From the NCBI GenBank assembly GCA_944382125.1, contig CALWMV010000008.1, positions 1-45,699 on the forward strand: DNA of 45,699 nucleotides, written 5' to 3'. Of this stretch, positions 41,796 to 45,699 are shown piece after piece. Source of the stretch: an uncultured Lachnospiraceae bacterium. GTDB lineage: Bacteria > Bacillota > Clostridia > Lachnospirales > Lachnospiraceae. The notes under the pieces were generated by a model. The model had not been told where the DNA came from, made no database searches, and saw nothing but the letters and a program-made list of their open reading frames with translations. The translations under genes and the position numbers were made by a program. Each line of letters opens with the position of its first letter. The first letter of the stretch is position 1.

Positions 41796-42706
41796 AGCTG
41801 ATATTCGGAAGCGCAGGCTCTGAAGAAGGATCAAGGCGGCTGGATCAGTACCTGCAGCTTTGTTATCCGGAAAAGAGCCGTTCTCATATACAAAATCTCA
41901 TACGTTCCGGTTCCATAACGGTCAACGGCAATAAGGTCAAATCGGGGTATTCCCTTCGTGAGGGCGATATCGTGGATTATCCTGAAGAGGTGCCTGATCC
42001 CGGGTCCGTTCTGCCTTCTCCCCGGGACATACCCATAGATATAGTTTATGAAGATGAAGATATCATCATCGTCGATAAGCCCAAGGGCATGGTGGTCCAT
42101 CCTGCTCCGGGCCATGAGGATGATACCCTTGTCAATGCCCTGATGTATCACTGCGGGGACAGTCTTTCCGGGATAAACGGAGAGCTTAGACCGGGGATAG
42201 TGCATCGCATAGATAAGGACACCACGGGGCTCCTCCTTGTGTGCAAAAATGACATGGCGCACATAAGCCTGTCTGAGCAGCTTTCTGAACACAGCATAAA
42301 GCGCAGATACAGGGCTCTGGTCTATGGAGGCTTCAATGAAGATGAAGGGACTGTGGATGCGCCTATAGGCCGCAGGAAGGACGACAGGAAAAAAATGGGA
42401 GTCGTTGCCGATGGCCGAAGTGCAGTCACGCATTTTAAGGTACTGGAGCGCTTCAGGGACATAAGCTATATAGAATGCAGGCTTGAGACGGGGCGCACCC
42501 ATCAGATAAGGGTACATATGTCCCATATCGGACATCCTCTCCTTGGAGATGAGGTCTATGGAAGAAAAAAGGACCCTTATGCGGGAAACGGACAGTACCT
42601 TCATGCTTATAAGCTTGGATTCGTACATCCCAGGACTGGGGAATATATGGAATTTGATTCTCCCATGCCTGCATATTTTGAAGAGACACTTGAAAAACTC
42701 AGATGA
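41792..42706 (+). CDS. RluA/RluD family pseudouridine synthase
   Basis: 304 residues. An N-terminal S4 domain (about 15-62) precedes the synthase domain with the catalytic Asp141 in HRIDKDTTG, plus DKPKGMVVHPAPGH and RLETGRTHQIRVHM. It makes pseudouridine in 23S rRNA; the order lspA then this gene is the widespread ylyB arrangement. It overlaps both neighbours by four bases. Confidence 0.95.
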   Translation: MKLIFGSAGSEEGSRRLDQYLQLCYPEKSRSHIQNLIRSGSITVNGNKVKSGYSLREGDIVDYPEEVPDPGSVLPSPRDIPIDIVYEDEDIIIVDKPKGMVVHPAPGHEDDTLVNALMYHCGDSLSGINGELRPGIVHRIDKDTTGLLLVCKNDMAHISLSEQLSEHSIKRRYRALVYGGFNEDEGTVDAPIGRRKDDRKKMGVVADGRSAVTHFKVLERFRDISYIECRLETGRTHQIRVHMSHIGHPLLGDEVYGRKKDPYAGNGQYLHAYKLGFVHPRTGEYMEFDSPMPAYFEETLEKLR

Positions 42707-45003
42707 AAAATAAAGGTTTAAGTCAAAAACAGATACTTATCATATCCCTGACGGCCCTGATTTTTGTTGCTGCGGCAGTGGGGGCTGATATCGTCATGAA
42801 GGCCATGGCACCGGTACCGGGAGCTTCTGTTCAGGCAGCTGCACCGGCTACGCCTTCTTCGGCGGTATATTCGGATATAAGCTCCAGCCTTACGGATGAG
42901 GTAGAGGACATCCCCTATGAGCCCGGGCCTTCGGTGCTGAATCTTGCATATTTTTATCCGGAGGAGGCTGATACGGAGGATGTGATCAACTCCTATGCAG
43001 GACAGATCTATGCTCATATATCCGAAGCAGAGGCGGGTTATCTGGCAGAATTCTATGATTTTTATGACAGGGATCCTCTGGCCTATGCTCTTCAGTCAGG
43101 ACTTTCTGCGGAGAGGGTAAGGGGAAAATACGATCCCACGGATCCGGGGCAGGACCCCAATGACTCATCAACCTGGTCAGTAAGCCGTTTTAAAAATGTC
43201 AACATATCCTTTTATGACGGAGACGGAAACAGGATAAATGAATATTCGACGGTCAAGGAGATAATCTCCATGGCCTCAGTATACAGCTATTATCATGATA
43301 TGTACGATCATGAGGCCATGCTGGAATATGCTGACAGCCTCTGGGAGCATTCCCACAGCTCCAATGTGACCCTTGGAAACGTGTATTACTGCTCAGGCTG
43401 TCTGAACAGGTCCGCTGAGGATGAGGCCCAGGAGGCCATAGAGCAGGAAAGGGAGCAGGAGCTCCTTCGCGAGGCCCTTGCAAAAGCCACAGCGAAAAGT
43501 GCCGGTGATGCGGCCCTGGCAGCCCTGGGTATGGGAGGAAACAGCCAGTCTCAGGAAACTTCAGCTTCTTCAGAACAGAACGAAAATGTACAGCCGGGAG
43601 ATGCTTTGTCTTCAGATACATCCTTAACAGGCGGCGGAGACGGAGCAGGCGCTTCTTCTGCCGGAACTGAGGCTTCTTCATCCGAAACGGGAAGCAGTCA
43701 TGATGCGGCTGCGACCACCGAGGTATACGGAAGCCCCGGATATGTTTTTGAAACCGAAAGCACAGAGGCTTTATCCTCAGCTTCAGATACTTCTTTTGTG
43801 ACTTCAGGGGAGGAGGGATCACAGGCCCAGCAGCAGGGATATCAGGAGACTAAAGCTTCTCAGCCTGTGGAAACGACTGCGGCAGCACAGAGCACTGTTT
43901 CTTCTGGAAGTTCGGGAGCTTCTTCAGATACGGGTTCAGACAGCGGATATATAGTCTTTGGAAATCAGAAATTCAAGATATCCACCGGATTCGGATACGA
44001 TGGAGATCCGGTCCCTGCCACTGAAGCAGACGCAGCGGCTACTCCCGGATCTGTACCTGAGACTTCAGCCGGTTCAGCTTCAGATGCCTCTTCGGTATCA
44101 GGAGCCATAGCTGATGCCCTGGCAAACAGCTTTGGAAGCGGTGCCGCAGCTCAGAACGGAACTTCAGCTTCCCAGACTCAGGCGGCTGCGAGTGCCCCTG
44201 TGACTGCACCTTCGCAGACAGCGGACAGCAGTGTGCAGGCGTCTTCAGCAGGCAGTCAGGCTTCATTCCACAGCTCTTCATACTGTCCCGGACATATAGA
44301 CATATATGTCACCATCGACCTCAAGGGCATAGATGATATAAACGGACTTATAGCAGCTGATACCATAGGCAATGACCCTGCCAATTTCAATGAGCAGTGG
44401 CAGGGATGGACAGAGGAAAGGATAGCCGAGGCCAGGGAGCTTAATTCCCAGGACTGGTTTTCCAGATACGGACTTACCATATCAGCAATCAACGTGGGCC
44501 GTCCCCTCAGCACCGAGGAGATAAGCTATTATAATTCCCTGGTGCCCCAGGATGCCTCTCAGGAAAGAAAGGATATAATAGACTTTGCCCTTAATTCTGT
44601 CGGCAAGGTGCCCTATTACTGGGGAGGAAAGCCTTATGGGGCCGGATATGAAAGAAATAACTTCGGCACCGTCACCTGGCCTGATGAGAGAGGAAGAGTC
44701 TTAAGAGGACTTGACTGCTCAGGATGGATCAACTGGGTATACTGGTCAGTAAGGGGATACTCCCTTCCGGGAGAAAGCACCGGAACTTTGGTGGGCTGCG
44801 GAAGGAAGATATCAAGGTCTGAGCTTCGTTCAGGAGACATAATCATAAGGACAGGAGCTGATGCCCATGTGGTAATGTTCCTTGCCTGGGCCGACAGCGG
44901 CAATATGATAGTCATCCATGAGACCGGCGGAGTGACCAATAATGTCATCGTTTCAGAGATGGCTGCAGACTGGCCTTATTACAGGACTCTCATATATGAT
45001 TGA
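42703..45003 (+). CDS. Membrane-anchored NlpC/P60 peptidoglycan hydrolase with long low-complexity linker
   Basis: 766 residues. One membrane segment (about 10-36) is followed by an extracellular region: a helical domain (about 80-235) ending in HSHSS and YYCSGC, a linker of about 290 residues rich in Ser, Ala, Thr, Gly and Gln (about 237-526), the segment YCPGHIDIYV (Cys528, His531), and a C-terminal NlpC/P60 domain (about 622-766) with catalytic Cys672 (LDCSGW), His722 (DAHVVMF) and His739 (VIHE). It probably cuts stem peptides in the cell wall. The linker splits what looks like one metal site (His216, His218, Cys230, Cys233 with Cys528, His531). It overlaps the rluD-type gene by four bases. 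Confidence 0.82.
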   Translation: MKNKGLSQKQILIISLTALIFVAAAVGADIVMKAMAPVPGASVQAAAPATPSSAVYSDISSSLTDEVEDIPYEPGPSVLNLAYFYPEEADTEDVINSYAGQIYAHISEAEAGYLAEFYDFYDRDPLAYALQSGLSAERVRGKYDPTDPGQDPNDSSTWSVSRFKNVNISFYDGDGNRINEYSTVKEIISMASVYSYYHDMYDHEAMLEYADSLWEHSHSSNVTLGNVYYCSGCLNRSAEDEAQEAIEQEREQELLREALAKATAKSAGDAALAALGMGGNSQSQETSASSEQNENVQPGDALSSDTSLTGGGDGAGASSAGTEASSSETGSSHDAAATTEVYGSPGYVFETESTEALSSASDTSFVTSGEEGSQAQQQGYQETKASQPVETTAAAQSTVSSGSSGASSDTGSDSGYIVFGNQKFKISTGFGYDGDPVPATEADAAATPGSVPETSAGSASDASSVSGAIADALANSFGSGAAAQNGTSASQTQAAASAPVTAPSQTADSSVQASSAGSQASFHSSSYCPGHIDIYVTIDLKGIDDINGLIAADTIGNDPANFNEQWQGWTEERIAEARELNSQDWFSRYGLTISAINVGRPLSTEEISYYNSLVPQDASQERKDIIDFALNSVGKVPYYWGGKPYGAGYERNNFGTVTWPDERGRVLRGLDCSGWINWVYWSVRGYSLPGESTGTLVGCGRKISRSELRSGDIIIRTGADAHVVMFLAWADSGNMIVIHETGGVTNNVIVSEMAADWPYYRTLIYD

Positions 45004-45065
45004 AGCAGGTTTATAATTTATATTTGCATAATTTCTTTTTTTAATATTAAACGAATATTTAACCA

Positions 45066-45138
45066 GGACCTGTCAAAACTGCTGGCGAAGGACATTGCGA
45101 AGCAGCAGTCCAAGACAGCAGGTTTTGCAGGTCTTTTG
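45066..45138 (+). repeat. Intergenic hairpin repeat, copy E
   Basis: GACCTGTCAAAACTGCTG (45067-45084) pairs with CAGCAGGTTTTGCAGGTC (45116-45133, minor bulges). Inner GGAC/GTCC and TGC-GAA-GCA form a small hairpin; the T-A pair here replaces the C-G pair of B and D. TTTTGCT follows. It may terminate the operon ending at 45003. Confidence 0.8.
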
Positions 45139-45157
45139 CTAAATTATAAAACGCAAT

Positions 45158-45699
45158 ATGGAATTACAGCAGCTTTTAAGCGTCACAAGACGTGCGATAG
45201 ATACATATACCCTCATAAACGAGGGAGATCATATAGCGGTGGGTGTATCAGCGGGAAAGGATTCCCTGAGCCTCCTTATAGCCATGAATGCCCTCAGACG
45301 CTTTTATCCGAAGCATTATGAGCTCAGTGCTATAACTGTAGACCTGGGGCTCGGAAACCTCTCTCTGGGGCCTGTGAGGGTCCTGTGCGAGGAACTTAAG
45401 GTCCCTTACTATGTGGTGGATACCCAGATCGGAGATATACTCTTCGACATACGTAAGGAAAGCAATCCCTGCTCCCTCTGCGCCAAGCTTCGCAAGGGGG
45501 CCCTCAATGAGCAGGCCCTTAAGATAGGCGCAAATAAGATAGCCTATGCTCATCATAAGGACGACCTGATAGAGACCATGATGATGTCGCTGATATACGA
45601 AGGAAGGTTCAACACCTTTTCACCCCTTACTTATCTGGACAATACAAAGCTCTATGTCATCAGGCCCTTCATATTTGCAGAGGAAAAGGAGATAGCAGC
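45158..45699 (+). CDS. ttcA: tRNA 2-thiocytidine biosynthesis protein TtcA-like, partial
   Basis: 180 codons to the window edge, so the C-terminus is missing. The start is ATG 45158 (MELQQLLSVTRRAID). The PP-loop is SAGKDS (GVSAGKDSL), where most relatives have SGGKDS. The pair CSLC is the iron-sulfur/thiol motif, and AHHKDDLIET and EGRFNTFSPLTYL are also conserved. TtcA adds sulfur to cytidine 32 of some tRNAs; the related family in Gram-positive bacteria may differ in target. It is preceded by repeat E and has no strong ribosome binding site. Confidence 0.85.
   Translation, partial: MELQQLLSVTRRAIDTYTLINEGDHIAVGVSAGKDSLSLLIAMNALRRFYPKHYELSAITVDLGLGNLSLGPVRVLCEELKVPYYVVDTQIGDILFDIRKESNPCSLCAKLRKGALNEQALKIGANKIAYAHHKDDLIETMMMSLIYEGRFNTFSPLTYLDNTKLYVIRPFIFAEEKEIA

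Noticed and set aside
5719..45138. CRISPR array made by the hairpin repeats
   Set aside because: The copies are kilobases apart, in both orientations and without spacers; no cas gene is present.
45136..45321. 61-residue frame at the right end
   Set aside because: It is a shadow of the ttcA frame, which shows clear motifs and runs off the window.

Overview
The window looks like chromosomal DNA of a low-to-mid GC Gram-positive anaerobe, most likely Clostridia and probably Lachnospiraceae. The reasons are the order rplU-rpmA-obgE-yhbY, the presence of SepF, RecU, YqeK, RsfS, an L25/Ctc protein and a BMP-type nucleoside transporter, strong GGAGG ribosome binding sites, and lipoprotein linkers rich in Ala, Glu and Gly. 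This is inferred from gene content; no database search was possible. No rRNA, tRNA, CRISPR array or intact transposon was seen. Nearly all genes are on the + strand; the hemolysin-III-like gene at 16880-17551 is the exception.

Layout. 1-1957 is a decayed patch: an antiporter fragment with an A-run frameshift, a second broken reading frame, an intact CPBP membrane protease and a 40-codon tail of a tyrosine integrase. 1958-6888 is a catabolic set: M29-type aminopeptidase, hotdog beta-aminoacyl-CoA ammonia-lyase-like protein, N-carbamoyl-amino-acid hydrolase, type I asparaginase and a DmpA-type (P1) beta-aminopeptidase. 7117-16048 holds MATE and MgtE transporters, a MetE-like methyltransferase, an AbgB-like amidohydrolase, a DASS permease and an MFS carrier. 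Two of these genes are preceded by a good promoter running straight into an intrinsic terminator. 16185-21226 holds ctc, hlyIII, a second MATE and a GntR(YtrA)-ABC-permease operon whose promoter overlaps a palindrome.

21284-26810 is a housekeeping run: nudC, an rnhB-yraN fusion, pgeF, trpS, recU and a nucleoside hydrolase. 27041-36241 is a nucleoside salvage region: two tandem deoD genes, a second nucleoside hydrolase, a third MATE, then a BMP lipoprotein with an ABC ATPase and two permeases. The likely logic is import of nucleosides, then cleavage of the base either by phosphorolysis or by hydrolysis. 36548-45003 is ribosome, cell-envelope and NAD housekeeping: rplU, rpmA, obgE, yhbY, yqeK, rsfS, nadD, sepF, lspA, an rluD-type synthase and a large NlpC/P60 protein. 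The window ends inside ttcA.

The most interesting structure is a family of about 70-nt intergenic hairpin repeats, five copies (5719, 14719, 36339, 36438, 45066). They share one fold with compensatory base changes. Two of them lie head to head inside a 228-bp inverted repeat closed by perfect 21-bp arms, between the nucleoside transporter operon and rplU.
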